NCBI RefSeq assembly: GCF_035268865.1
Contig: NZ_DATFKB010000191.1
Location: 1-64,000 of the forward strand
Length of the DNA: 64,000 nucleotides
Direction of reading: 5' to 3'
DNA from: Salinivirga sp035268865
Lineage (GTDB): Bacteria; Bacteroidota; Bacteroidia; Bacteroidales; Salinivirgaceae
Below, piece by piece: positions 51,563 through 60,124 of the stretch. The notes beneath the pieces are model-generated. The model had not been told where the DNA came from and ran no database searches. It saw only the letters and a list, made by a program, of their open reading frames with translations. Numbering within the stretch: position 1 is the first letter of the stretch; every line of letters begins with the position of its first letter. The translations under genes were made by a program, and so were the position numbers.

Positions 51563-53608
51563 ATGTATACCACCGTAGCCTACCTTTTTTTAAGTATAAT
51601 CCTGTCACTGGTCATGGCTATTGTGATTTCCAGGCTGCTATATCCATGGCCATGGAAAAAAAACAGCACAGGCAAACCTGTTGCATGGTCACTATTTTGC
51701 TTTAGAGTGCTTGTGCTTACATTATTGTTTTTACTGCTTTTCAATCCGGGTATAAGGCAACTTAAAACAGAGTCGCAAAAACCTATACTGGCTATCCTGA
51801 AAGATAACTCTCAGTCGATGAGATATTTAAATGATTCTGCCAGGTTAAAGAGAGTTGACTCCCTATGGGAGGTTGGCCGAAGAACACTTTCAGGACATTA
51901 CGACATCAAATCTTATACATTTGCTCAGGATATCAAACAGGGTAAGCATTGGGACTTTTCAGGTAAAGGAACTGACCTGGGCTATGCCTTGCAGCAAATC
52001 AATCAATCCATTAACGAGCCAATTGCTGCGACTTTACTCATTACAGATGGTAATTATAATCAAGGTGAAAATCCGGTTTTCGTAAGTCAAAATCTCCCGT
52101 TTCCCATCTATACCATAGGGGTTGGCGATAGTTTGGCCAGAAGTGAAGTATATCTGCATCAGATATACCATAATCCAGTGGCGTACTTGAATGAGCGCAC
52201 ACCGGTAGAGGTGGATTTGCGTTCAAGTGGAGTCGCAAAAGATACTGCTATTGAGCTATCTATACAAAAAAATGGCCAGGTTTTATCTACAAAAGAACTG
52301 ACATTTAAAAAGGGTCATAAGCGCCAGAAGATTAATTTGTATTTTTCCCCGAAAAATACAGGTTTGCAGCAATATAAAATAAAGCTCGGTCAGCAAAACT
52401 ACCGAACGCTTTATATGAGTGTGAAAAAACAGCGGCAGAAAGTACTATTGATATACCATGCTGTGCATCCCGATATTGGTGTAATCAGAAAAGCCCTTGA
52501 AAATTCGAATCGTTTTGAGCCGGTATTGAAACAAGCCAACCAGTTTAATGGAAAGCTTACAGATTATAACATGGTTTTACTTCATCAGGTACCCTCCGGG
52601 AATTTTTCTGAAGATCGTTGGTTTGCTCAAGTGGTCGAGAAAAAGATTCCATATTGGCTTATACTTGGCCCACAAAGCGATTTTTCTACCTTTAATCAGG
52701 GTCAAAATGCCCTGGATATAACCGGTTTTAACGGTGAGTTTGAAGAAGTTTCGGCACGTTATAATAAAGCTTTTTCATGGTTCAGGGTTGAATCTTTACT
52801 TCAGCGTAATATTGCATTTTTACCGCCGTTAAATGTTGCCTTTGGAGATTATAAGCTTAACAGGGGGGTGGAGCTTTTTATGCAAAACCTGCATGGTGTA
52901 GAAACTGAACGTCCTGCGTGGATTTTTACTGATCAGCCTTATCGTTTTTCTGTACTGGCAGGTACGGGCCTTTGGAAATGGAGTATGTATTTGTATCGGC
53001 AAACGGCCAGCCATCAAAGCCTTGAAGATCTCGTTTACAAAACAGTTAAATTCCTTTCGCTTAATGAGCCCAGAAAACGGCTGATCATTAAGCACGAGAA
53101 TTTTTATAATGCAACTCAGCCAATTGATATAGAAGCAACCTGGTACAACGAAAATTATGAGCCAGACAATAGTTTACCTGGGCATATTGAAATTATAGAC
53201 TCTGCCAATAATAGATTTAGATATACGTTTATACCAAAAGAAAAGCGATTTGAGGCCCGGCCAGGGGTATTGCCTCCTGGTGCCTATCAATTTGAGGCTG
53301 TAATTGAGACGGAAAAAAGAACTTTTTCCGATACAGGTTCTTTTATGGTTGGACAAAACAATATTGAACGAAGTAGTATGACCCTGAACCGGCAATTGCT
53401 AATAAATATGGTTGGTGAGCACAGGTATTTTGATCATAATGATATCGAAACACTTACCGCGCTTTTGCTGAATGAAAAGCAAGCTCCGCAAATTCGTAAA
53501 ACCGAAATTCGTTTAACTGATCTGATAGAGCAAAATATTTTGCTATGGATAATCGTTTTATTAGTGGTTTCTGAATGGATAATTCGTAAATTTAAGGGCC
53601 GGATATAA
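51563..53608 (+). CDS. Membrane protein with von Willebrand factor A-like domain
   Basis: Two N-terminal helices (about 5-25 and 39-61) are followed by a periplasmic or extracytoplasmic region that starts with a VWA-like domain (about 70-200). The metal-ion site pattern DNSQSM (DxSxS) and LLITDGNYNQG (TDG) are visible. A long beta-rich region follows (about 210-640) with no recognised domain, and a last hydrophobic helix (about 654-674) ends in a basic tail. Proteins of this kind occur in Bacteroidota with unclear roles. No MoxR ATPase gene, common beside VWA proteins, is adjacent. Confidence 0.75.
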   Translation: MYTTVAYLFLSIILSLVMAIVISRLLYPWPWKKNSTGKPVAWSLFCFRVLVLTLLFLLLFNPGIRQLKTESQKPILAILKDNSQSMRYLNDSARLKRVDSLWEVGRRTLSGHYDIKSYTFAQDIKQGKHWDFSGKGTDLGYALQQINQSINEPIAATLLITDGNYNQGENPVFVSQNLPFPIYTIGVGDSLARSEVYLHQIYHNPVAYLNERTPVEVDLRSSGVAKDTAIELSIQKNGQVLSTKELTFKKGHKRQKINLYFSPKNTGLQQYKIKLGQQNYRTLYMSVKKQRQKVLLIYHAVHPDIGVIRKALENSNRFEPVLKQANQFNGKLTDYNMVLLHQVPSGNFSEDRWFAQVVEKKIPYWLILGPQSDFSTFNQGQNALDITGFNGEFEEVSARYNKAFSWFRVESLLQRNIAFLPPLNVAFGDYKLNRGVELFMQNLHGVETERPAWIFTDQPYRFSVLAGTGLWKWSMYLYRQTASHQSLEDLVYKTVKFLSLNEPRKRLIIKHENFYNATQPIDIEATWYNENYEPDNSLPGHIEIIDSANNRFRYTFIPKEKRFEARPGVLPPGAYQFEAVIETEKRTFSDTGSFMVGQNNIERSSMTLNRQLLINMVGEHRYFDHNDIETLTALLLNEKQAPQIRKTEIRLTDLIEQNILLWIIVLLVVSEWIIRKFKGRI

Positions 53609-53676
53609 AAATGTATCCAATATGGAACCATGAAATAATTGTATTAATTTGGCAAATTGTTTGTAATTAAATAATT

Positions 53677-54618
53677 ATGAAATTTTCACACAACATATGG
53701 ACTAAAACAGCAATTTTTATATTGTCTGTTGTGCTATTAAGCAGTTGTGCAACAGTTGGCAAGGTTGAGCTTGAGGTTTTGAAACCGGCCCAGTCACCAA
53801 CCCTGGTACAATTGGAGGATATAAGGCTACAAAATCAGTTTTTAAAATTCAACAAGAAGCAAAAAACAGATTTTGAAAACCTTGTAAAATATGATAAATT
53901 CAGGATAGACAGCCTGGTTAGTGTAGAATTAATCAAAGCTGTTGGTAACGAAATGCAGGCAACTGAAGTAGTGAAGTTGCAGCAAATTGATTCTTTAGGA
54001 AGGTATAAGGCACCGGAAAACAGTGGCATTTTGTTGAAAAATGTTGATGTGGTCTCCGAGGTTGAAACTGAACCCATATATGTTAATAGTCGCGGGGCTT
54101 ATTACGCTGCAGTGAGGGTACCGTACAAAATAGAATGGACGGTAATCAGCAATGGTGCAATGACACCTTTCACCTATCAGGATACTGTTTGGGCTGAAGG
54201 GTATAAACGGTCCTTTGATAAACTTGCAGACCTTGTTCGGTTTAATGAGGTCATAAAATATATCATCAGAAAAACGGGAGTGGAGTTTGCACATCAATTG
54301 GTGCCGCACTGGAAACTTACAACCCGCTATTATTACCGTAGTGGCAATAATGATTTCCAGCGGGCAGCTTATTTTATGGATAATGGTGATTACGAAAAAG
54401 CAGCAAAAATCTGGAAGCAATACAGCCAATCAGGCAATCGGTCTTTAGTTGAAAATGCCTTGTTAAACCTGGCTGTGTATCATGAGCTAAATGGGGATAT
54501 TGACCAGGCAATGGAATATGCATCGCAAGCAGCCGAACGAAAAAATGAATTGGCAGTGAAATATCTTAAGACATTACAAGAGAGAAAAGAAGAAATTAAA
54601 CAGCTTTTGGAGGAGTAA
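53677..54618 (+). CDS. DUF6340-type lipoprotein with TPR-like C-terminus
   Basis: The signal sequence ends in the lipobox LLSSC (cysteine near residue 24), so the product is membrane-anchored by lipid. The middle (about 45-215) has the DUF6340 pattern from memory, with VVSEVETEPIYVNSRGAYYAAVRVPYKIEW (given here in part, YAAVRVPYKIEW). The C-terminal 90 residues are helical, with ERAAYFMDNGDYEKAAKIWKQY-like repeats (QRAAYFMDNGDYEKAAKIW) typical of TPRs. The function is unknown. It lies only 7 bases before the M48 protease gene, so the two are probably expressed together. Confidence 0.8.
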   Translation: MKFSHNIWTKTAIFILSVVLLSSCATVGKVELEVLKPAQSPTLVQLEDIRLQNQFLKFNKKQKTDFENLVKYDKFRIDSLVSVELIKAVGNEMQATEVVKLQQIDSLGRYKAPENSGILLKNVDVVSEVETEPIYVNSRGAYYAAVRVPYKIEWTVISNGAMTPFTYQDTVWAEGYKRSFDKLADLVRFNEVIKYIIRKTGVEFAHQLVPHWKLTTRYYYRSGNNDFQRAAYFMDNGDYEKAAKIWKQYSQSGNRSLVENALLNLAVYHELNGDIDQAMEYASQAAERKNELAVKYLKTLQERKEEIKQLLEE

Positions 54619-54625
54619 AAAGTAT

Positions 54626-55864
54626 ATGACGATATTGTACATTGTAATCGTAATTCTTATTTTAGAATACACTGTTAATGAATTAGTTGACTATCTTAAT
54701 TTAAAGCATGAACTTAAGCCTGTATCACCCTATTTGAGCCGCATATTTAGTTATATGCAGCGAAAAAAAATGCACTTATATCACCTGGCAAATTACCGAA
54801 CCGGTTTTTTCAGTAGTCTGGTTTCGCTCATTATAATTTTGTCGCTACTTATATTTAACGGTTTTGGGCAAATAGACTATTGGATTCGTAGTTATTTTGA
54901 TAATGAAATTCTGATAACACTGGCCTTTTTTGGAGTAATTGGAGTAGGTGGTTCAATACTGGCCTTGCCCTGGGAAGTATACAATACATTTTATATTGAG
55001 AAACGGTTTGATTTTAACAGGCAAACCCCGGTAGTATTTATGCTCGACAAAATAAAAGGCATGGCCGTAAGTATACTTCTGGGCGGAGGCATACTGGCAA
55101 TCGTAACATGGATTTATTACAACCTCAATGATCATTTTTGGTGGATAGCCTGGGCCGTGATCACTTCATTTTCGTTATTCATGACCATGTTTTACTCCAA
55201 TTTAATAGTACCCTTATTTAATAAGCAGCGCCCATTGGAAGAAGGCGAATTAAGAGCCGCAATTGAAGAAGTCGCAGACAAGGCTGGCTTTAAATTAGAC
55301 AACATTTATGTAATCGATGGTTCTAAAAGATCTACAAAATCAAATGCCTATTTTACGGGCATTGGTCCCAAAAAGCGGATCGTACTTTACGATACCCTCA
55401 TTAATGATTTATCAAATGAAGAAATTGTGGCGGTGTTGGCTCATGAGATTGGGCATTATAAGAAAAAACACGTCACACGCAATTTTATAACCGGTGTTCT
55501 CCAAACAGGTGCAATCTTGCTACTATTCGATTTTATAACAGGTTATGATGCCATTTATAAAGCCATAGGAGCAGTAAAACCATCCTTCCATATGGGACTA
55601 TTGGTCTTTGGATTTTTATTTACACCAGCCTCCATACTAATTGGGCTGGTTACTTCCTATTTTAGCAGAAAAGCCGAATACCAGGCCGATGCATTTGCTG
55701 CAAAACTTGGAAAGGCCAGGGCTTTGATCGGGGCACTGTTAAAACTAACCGATAAAAACCTTTCTAATATTAATCCGCACCCTGCCTTTGTTTTTATGCA
55801 TTACAGTCATCCACCTGTAAATGAACGAATCAAATACCTTGAATCTTTAAAAGATCAATCGTAA
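54626..55864 (+). CDS. M48 family metallopeptidase (Ste24/CAAX protease-like)
   Basis: An integral-membrane zinc protease. Several transmembrane helices precede the active site (about 1-20, 62-80, 95-115, 145-165, 172-192). The zinc motif is HEIGH (273-277), with the third ligand in RKAEYQADAFA (near 350), and the region KSNAYFTGIGPKKRIVLYDTLI ahead of it is the usual M48 sequence. The length (412) and overall layout match Ste24-type proteases. In bacteria, which lack prenylated CAAX proteins, it probably acts in membrane protein quality control (inference). Preceded by the DUF6340 lipoprotein gene by 7 bases. Confidence 0.93.
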   Translation: MTILYIVIVILILEYTVNELVDYLNLKHELKPVSPYLSRIFSYMQRKKMHLYHLANYRTGFFSSLVSLIIILSLLIFNGFGQIDYWIRSYFDNEILITLAFFGVIGVGGSILALPWEVYNTFYIEKRFDFNRQTPVVFMLDKIKGMAVSILLGGGILAIVTWIYYNLNDHFWWIAWAVITSFSLFMTMFYSNLIVPLFNKQRPLEEGELRAAIEEVADKAGFKLDNIYVIDGSKRSTKSNAYFTGIGPKKRIVLYDTLINDLSNEEIVAVLAHEIGHYKKKHVTRNFITGVLQTGAILLLFDFITGYDAIYKAIGAVKPSFHMGLLVFGFLFTPASILIGLVTSYFSRKAEYQADAFAAKLGKARALIGALLKLTDKNLSNINPHPAFVFMHYSHPPVNERIKYLESLKDQS

Positions 55865-56042
55865 ACCCGCTAAATTTTTTTAACAGGATTATTGTTTCAA
55901 ATAGCTATTTCTATGTAAATATACATGGCTCACAATGAGCATTTTGTACTATTGATGTGTTTTTTATGAATAAAAATGTAATTTCATTGTCATAAAACCT
56001 ACATTCATTCGTCGAATAGATGAATTATAACCACAGAAAGGC

Positions 56043-56573
56043 ATGATCAAAGAAAAGGTGTTGAAAAAAACACTTTACGATAATAAAGATGCGATGTATC
56101 GCCTGGCCTTAAGCATCCTCAAAAGTGAAGCAGATGCTGAAGATGCGCTGCAAGATGTTTTCGTAAAGTGTTGGCACCAAAAAACTGAAATACAAATTAC
56201 CTCAGATATAAGAGGCTATTTAATGCGTGTCACAAGAAACAGATGCCTGGATATGGTTAAAAAGCATAATCGAAAATATGAACAACCCGGAATTTATGAA
56301 GATTTCATGGACATGGATAAAAATGCGGTTGAAATCAGTGACCAGGTAGCCTGGATTGATCGGTTTCTGGAGCAGCTGCCAGAATTAAACCAAACGGTTT
56401 TTCACATGAGAGAAGTCGAAGGAATATCATTCGAAGAGATAAGCAAAACCGTTCATACCCCAATCGCTAATGTCAGAACGATACTAAGCCGGACCAAAAA
56501 ACACCTACGAAAACAGTTTAATATAATTAACCGGATCGATACACCAAATACACTCAAAAAAACAGAAAAATGA
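56043..56573 (+). CDS. ECF-type RNA polymerase sigma factor
   Basis: A sigma-70 factor of the extracytoplasmic function class that directs RNA polymerase to a small regulon. Region 2 (about 12-75) has YRLALSILKSEADAEDALQDVFVKCWHQ, and region 4 (about 115-165) has LPELNQTVFHMREVEGISFEEISK (shown here by QTVFHMREVEGISFEEI), with the HTH that reads the -35 element. No region 1 or 3 is present; length 176. The stop codon overlaps the ATG of the next gene (ATGA), so translation of the two is coupled. Confidence 0.93.
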   Translation: MIKEKVLKKTLYDNKDAMYRLALSILKSEADAEDALQDVFVKCWHQKTEIQITSDIRGYLMRVTRNRCLDMVKKHNRKYEQPGIYEDFMDMDKNAVEISDQVAWIDRFLEQLPELNQTVFHMREVEGISFEEISKTVHTPIANVRTILSRTKKHLRKQFNIINRIDTPNTLKKTEK

Positions 56574-57010
56574 GTAAAACTGATTTACATAAAAGCAACA
56601 TACCAGAAAACATGGATTTTGATGAATTTTTGGAACAAAGCATTCAGCTAAAGCAAAAAAATACTTTAGCTGATGACAAATTTGAGTTGCTATGGAACAG
56701 GGCAAAAACCAAACAAGGCAATATTAGAAGAATGAGCTGGATTATTACAGTCAGCGCAGCAGTTTTGGCTTTAATGATTTCATTTCTAATCATTAAAACG
56801 ACACATCATAAGCAGCAAGAACTCGAATTACAATACCAACAAGCCACTGCAGCACTATACAAAGTTTCGTATTATATGAATCAAAATATCGATAAATTAT
56901 CACCAATTGATAAAATGATGAACACAACCAATTATTTCGAGCCTCTTGCAAAACCAATCGATGGGTTAGAAAAACTGGAACGCGTTAAAAGAATTCCACT
57001 AAAACATTAA
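56570..57010 (+). CDS. Probable anti-sigma factor, one transmembrane segment
   Basis: The gene overlaps the sigma factor by 4 bases (ATGA), the classical sigma/anti-sigma arrangement. The 146-residue product has a polar N-terminal cytoplasmic part (1-50), one transmembrane helix (about 58-78, WIITVSAAVLALMISFLIIK) and a C-terminal, presumably periplasmic, region. The N-terminal part lacks the HxxxCxxC zinc motif of ZAS anti-sigma factors, so the way it binds sigma would be different. I infer the role from context only. DUF4252 follows after 24 bases. Confidence 0.7.
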   Translation: MSKTDLHKSNIPENMDFDEFLEQSIQLKQKNTLADDKFELLWNRAKTKQGNIRRMSWIITVSAAVLALMISFLIIKTTHHKQQELELQYQQATAALYKVSYYMNQNIDKLSPIDKMMNTTNYFEPLAKPIDGLEKLERVKRIPLKH

Positions 57011-57036
57011 TTATTAATCCTTAAAACATTAATTAT
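57001..57036 (+). repeat. 14-base direct repeat around the DUF4252 start
   Basis: AAAACATTAATTAT occurs at 57001-57014 and again at 57023-57036. The first copy covers the stop codon of the preceding gene, and the second runs into the DUF4252 ATG. The exact repeat, offset 22 bases, suggests a local duplication, perhaps of a ribosome-access site. Confidence 0.6.
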
Positions 57037-57535
57037 GAAAAACTTAACCATTATTATCCTGCTATTTATGACAGTTGTAAATGCAGATGCGCAGAGCATA
57101 AAAGCTATTTTTGATAAGCATATTGGAGAAGGTAATTATACCACAGTTACCATCAATGGTGCGCTTTTTCAGCTAGCTGCTGAATATGCCGAAGACAAAG
57201 AGGAAGCCGATGTAGCTAAAGGAATAGAAGGTATCCGCGTTTTTAGCGCCGAAGAGTGTGGCAATCATCAGGCAAAAAAAGCGCTGATGAAAGAATTATG
57301 GAGCTTTTTCGATAATTCTGTTTACAAAGAGTTTATGCGGGTAGAAGAGAAGTACGACAAGGTGGTTTTTTATATGAAAAAATCCGGCGAAAAAATTATT
57401 GAGCTAACCCTTGTTGCAGAGGATGATGCCAGCGTCATTCAGATTACAGGCGACATTAACCTGGCTGATATTGCCAAAATATCGAAAACAATGAATGTTC
57501 AGGGCATGGAAAACCTTGAGGAGATAGAAGAATAA
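57035..57535 (+). CDS. DUF4252 protein, exported
   Basis: A signal peptide (1-19, ending ADAQ) is followed by an alpha/beta domain of about 130 residues that matches, from memory, DUF4252, common in Bacteroidota next to ECF sigma genes. Visible are FDKHIGEGNYTTVTINGALFQL and ALMKELWSFFDNSVYKEFMRVEEKYDKVVFYMKK (in part LMKELWSFFDNSVYKE). The C-terminus is acidic. Function is unknown. It follows the putative anti-sigma gene by 24 bases and ends with a hairpin terminator, so the three genes form one unit. Confidence 0.85.
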   Translation: MKNLTIIILLFMTVVNADAQSIKAIFDKHIGEGNYTTVTINGALFQLAAEYAEDKEEADVAKGIEGIRVFSAEECGNHQAKKALMKELWSFFDNSVYKEFMRVEEKYDKVVFYMKKSGEKIIELTLVAEDDASVIQITGDINLADIAKISKTMNVQGMENLEEIEE

Positions 57536-57558
57536 ACAAACTTTAAACAAGCCATATA

Positions 57559-57597
57559 AAGTGCAGAAGCAGAAATGTTTCTGCACTTCTTTGTTTT
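57559..57597 (+). terminator. Terminator after the sigma/anti-sigma/DUF4252 unit
   Basis: AAGTGCAGAA (57559-57568) and TTCTGCACTT (57579-57588) form a 10-base stem with a 10-base loop, followed by CTTTGTTTT. Confidence 0.8.
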
Positions 57598-57623
57598 AGC
57601 TTCTCTCAAAGTACATAATCTCA

Positions 57624-57646
57624 TAAGTTCAACAATTTTGAACTTA
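57624..57646. repeat. Inverted repeat upstream of the TPR-PD40 gene
   Basis: TAAGTTCAA (57624-57632) and TTGAACTTA (57638-57646) are a perfect 9-base inverted repeat with a 5-base spacer. There is no T-run, so an operator is more likely than a terminator. It lies about 120 bases before the next start codon. Confidence 0.5.
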
Positions 57647-57765
57647 AAATCTATCCGGGATGTGAAAAAAATTAGCATTGTGTATGAAAATTGGTTACTT
57701 TTATTTTTTACAAATATATTAAGTAAATCTATTAAAGGGTGTCGAATCTCATTGATCATGTAACC

Positions 57766-59043
57766 ATGAAAAGTTTATTCATTATTACAATTATTCTTTT
57801 TACAAACACATTGCTTTGCGGACAAACGCAGGATCTTGATAAACTATATAATAAAGCAAGAAACCGTTATGCAACAGGGCATTTTGAAGATGCCCGTGAT
57901 TTGTATAAAAAGCTGGTGAAAGCCAAGCCCGATGACTTTGTATTTAATTACGAGTTGGCCATGTTGTATTTTCATGAGTTAAACAACAGGAGTGCAAGTA
58001 TACCATATTTTGAAACTGCAAGGCACGTAATGCAAGACACCGTTGCCGATTTGTTTAATTATCTGGGGCAAGCATACCAGGATAATTTACAATATGACAA
58101 GGCCATAAGGTCATTTAATCAATATAGTGCCATTCCGCCCGAGGAAGGTGTTATCAGGGTGAGTGTTAAACGATATATCGAAGCATGCCGAAAGGAAAAA
58201 CAACGGCTGGCTGAAATTAAGAACAAACGGGCACAAGCCTCAAGTAAAGGGGTTGAAGTGATTAATTTAGGTCCTGTGGTTAATTCCGAAAACGACGACC
58301 TGTCGCCCTTATTGTATGATGATAAGTTGTTTTACACATCAGCCAGTACGTTTGACTATGTTTTTAACGAGTATATCAGGAAACCATATGTCACACAATA
58401 CGAAAACAACGAATATCAGGAACCCAAACCCCTTATTGATATTTCTTACGATAAGGCATTAGTCCTTGATCCCAACTGGCACCAGCAGATTACCTCTTTT
58501 ACACTTGATTTTGACATGGCAACCGTTGTATATGAAAATAATATCTGGTCTATAGAGAAAAAAGGACAGAACTGGGATGAACCCCAAAAGCTTTCGCGTA
58601 AAATTAACCGGTCGAAAGATAATGCCTATGCAGCCCTTTCCGGTAAAGGTGACCGCATGATTATCGTGCTTCAGGATCGTAAAACCAGGCAATATGACCT
58701 GTATCAAACAGTAAAGAAAAGCGAGGGTGAATGGAAGGAGCCGGTTAAACTTAATTCGAATATAAATACTGCAAATAACGAACATTATCCCTATTTAAGT
58801 GCTGATGGCTATACATTATATTTTTCTTCGGATAAACCCGGTGGAAAAGGCAAATATGATATTTATAAAAGTCAGCTTCAGGAAAATAACGAATGGGGAC
58901 CAGCAATCCCACTTAAAGCGCCAGTTAATTCAAGTGGTAATGATATCACGTATAAGTTCTACAAAGCAATTAACAAAGCATACTTTTCTTCAGACCGGGA
59001 TGGAGGATTTGGCAAGCTCGATTTATATGAGGTTATCTATTAG
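57766..59043 (+). CDS. Exported TPR and WD40-like (PD40) repeat protein
   Basis: A signal peptide (1-19, with LFIITIILFTNTLLCG) is followed by TPR-like helices (about 22-135, RNRYATGHFEDARDLYKKLVKAKPD). The C-terminal half has PD40-type beta-propeller motifs such as YLSADGYTLYFSSDKPGGKG and AYFSSDRDGGFGKLDLYE. Similar TPR/PD40 arrangements, often with an extra OmpA domain, occur in Bacteroidota surface proteins, and in gliding or type IX secretion components. No OmpA domain is present here. An in-frame GTG nine codons upstream is open, but the ATG starts the signal peptide. Confidence 0.85.
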   Translation: MKSLFIITIILFTNTLLCGQTQDLDKLYNKARNRYATGHFEDARDLYKKLVKAKPDDFVFNYELAMLYFHELNNRSASIPYFETARHVMQDTVADLFNYLGQAYQDNLQYDKAIRSFNQYSAIPPEEGVIRVSVKRYIEACRKEKQRLAEIKNKRAQASSKGVEVINLGPVVNSENDDLSPLLYDDKLFYTSASTFDYVFNEYIRKPYVTQYENNEYQEPKPLIDISYDKALVLDPNWHQQITSFTLDFDMATVVYENNIWSIEKKGQNWDEPQKLSRKINRSKDNAYAALSGKGDRMIIVLQDRKTRQYDLYQTVKKSEGEWKEPVKLNSNINTANNEHYPYLSADGYTLYFSSDKPGGKGKYDIYKSQLQENNEWGPAIPLKAPVNSSGNDITYKFYKAINKAYFSSDRDGGFGKLDLYEVIY

Positions 59044-59655
59044 CCTGTCTATTTTAAAATAAGTCAACCAGGATATTTAGCAGGAAAAAGGTATGTTTAT
59101 CCAATAAGTCTGTGTAAAAACAAAAATAATTGTTGTTTCCAGGGTATAATGGGTACTGCTTTACTTTGGATAATATAGCAAAGCTGAGAGCAAGGGGGGA
59201 CAACAAAGCATTTAATTTATAGCTGTCAATTAATCAAAACAAGAAAAAATTTTGGATAGGATAGAGAAACCTTTTAACGTTCGGTATATGGAAAGTACTT
59301 ATTTATTAAATGTATAATAGCAAATTATCATCTTTGAATTGGATATTTTCGCCCTTTCTATTAATGTTAAGCATATTTAACACTTCGATATTTATCTCAA
59401 TATGAGTTATTTATAAGTTTTAACTGAACTTGAAAACCACAATAAATCTGAGCAAAGATGACAAGATGACAAAACACTGTTAAGCCAATAAGAAATATTT
59501 ATCTAACGTATTGTATATTAGTTTGTTATATTGTTTACTAAAAGTTTTATTACAGCCTAATATTGGAGTGAATTTATTTTTGTTTTGAAATAGAGAATTG
59601 ATTACATTTGTAAAACACAATAAAGTTACAATAATAACATATAGCCTGTTTACAG
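59044..59655. other. Gene-free region with repeated TTGGATA motif
   Basis: A 612-base A+T-rich stretch without a credible gene. A TTGGATA word occurs four times on one strand or the other: TTATCCAAT at 59097-59105, TTTGGATAA at 59165-59173, TTTGGATAG at 59251-59259 and ATTGGATAT at 59338-59346. The complement of the second copy, TTATCCAAA, differs at one base from the DnaA box TTATCCACA. A GATGACAA repeat lies near 59457, and the HTH promoter is at the right end. No tRNA or structured RNA is recognised. Confidence 0.5.
59579..59610 (+). promoter_or_regulatory. Promoter of the HTH regulator
   Basis: TTTG at 59579-59582 (-33), 20 bases, and TACATTTG at 59603-59610 (-7, TAnnTTTG): a very good Bacteroidota-type promoter. 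Start of transcription is expected about 40 bases before the ATG. Confidence 0.65.
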
Positions 59656-60090
59656 ATGTCACTAACAGAACGAATAACTCAAATTCAACAGAACGAAGGT
59701 TATACAGCCAGCCAATTCGCTGAAAAACTAGGAATTCAACGTTCCGGATTATCGCATATTTATAGCGGAAGAAACAAGCCAAGTATTGGTTTTATTCAAA
59801 AGCTTTTAACACAATTTCCGCGTTATAATGCCGAATGGATATTAAATGGTAGCAATCCAATGCTAAAACAGCACGCTATAAATTCCGATATTACACATAC
59901 CCAGCAAGAAAAAGACCTGTTTTCCGGAGTGGAGAGTGAAGCTCCTGCCAATTACAGATCCAATACGGAAAAAAGTGAGCAGCACAGCGCATTAAAACCT
60001 CCCTTAGTAACAAATAAGACCGTGAAGCAAATAATTCTGATATATGAAGATGATACATTTGAGATAATGCATAGCAAAAACGCAAAATAA
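59656..60090 (+). CDS. XRE-type helix-turn-helix regulator
   Basis: The N-terminal domain (about 1-65) is a Cro/C1-type HTH: LTERITQIQQNEGYTASQFAEKLGIQRSGLSHIYSGRNKPS (shown here by QFAEKLGIQRSGLSHIYSG), with a conserved YNAEWILNG segment after it. The remaining 75 residues are polar and of unknown structure, ending VKQIILIYEDDTFEIMHS. Proteins of this type occur in Bacteroidota chromosomes and in phage-like elements, but no mobile element is seen here. It is preceded by the 612-base gene-free region and followed after 34 bases by pyrD. Confidence 0.85.
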   Translation: MSLTERITQIQQNEGYTASQFAEKLGIQRSGLSHIYSGRNKPSIGFIQKLLTQFPRYNAEWILNGSNPMLKQHAINSDITHTQQEKDLFSGVESEAPANYRSNTEKSEQHSALKPPLVTNKTVKQIILIYEDDTFEIMHSKNAK

Positions 60091-60094
60091 TTCT

Positions 60095-60102
60095 TATTTT
60101 TG
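60095..60102 (+). promoter_or_regulatory. Candidate -7 box for pyrD
   Basis: TATTTTTG, a TAnnTTTG match, lies 30 bases before the pyrD start codon in the short gap after the HTH gene. A -33 element is not clear. Confidence 0.4.
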
Positions 60103-60124
60103 CCCAAAAGTTATTTGTTTACAA

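Noticed and set aside
57575..57763. A 62-residue plus-strand frame between DUF4252 and the TPR-PD40 gene
   Set aside because: It starts inside the terminator hairpin and covers the inverted repeat; composition is typical of A+T-rich noncoding DNA.
59480..59782. A 100-residue minus-strand reading frame spanning the HTH promoter and gene start
   Set aside because: It overlaps the HTH gene and its good promoter antisense, is rich in Phe, Leu, Tyr and Asn as expected from A+T-rich noncoding DNA, and shows no domain.
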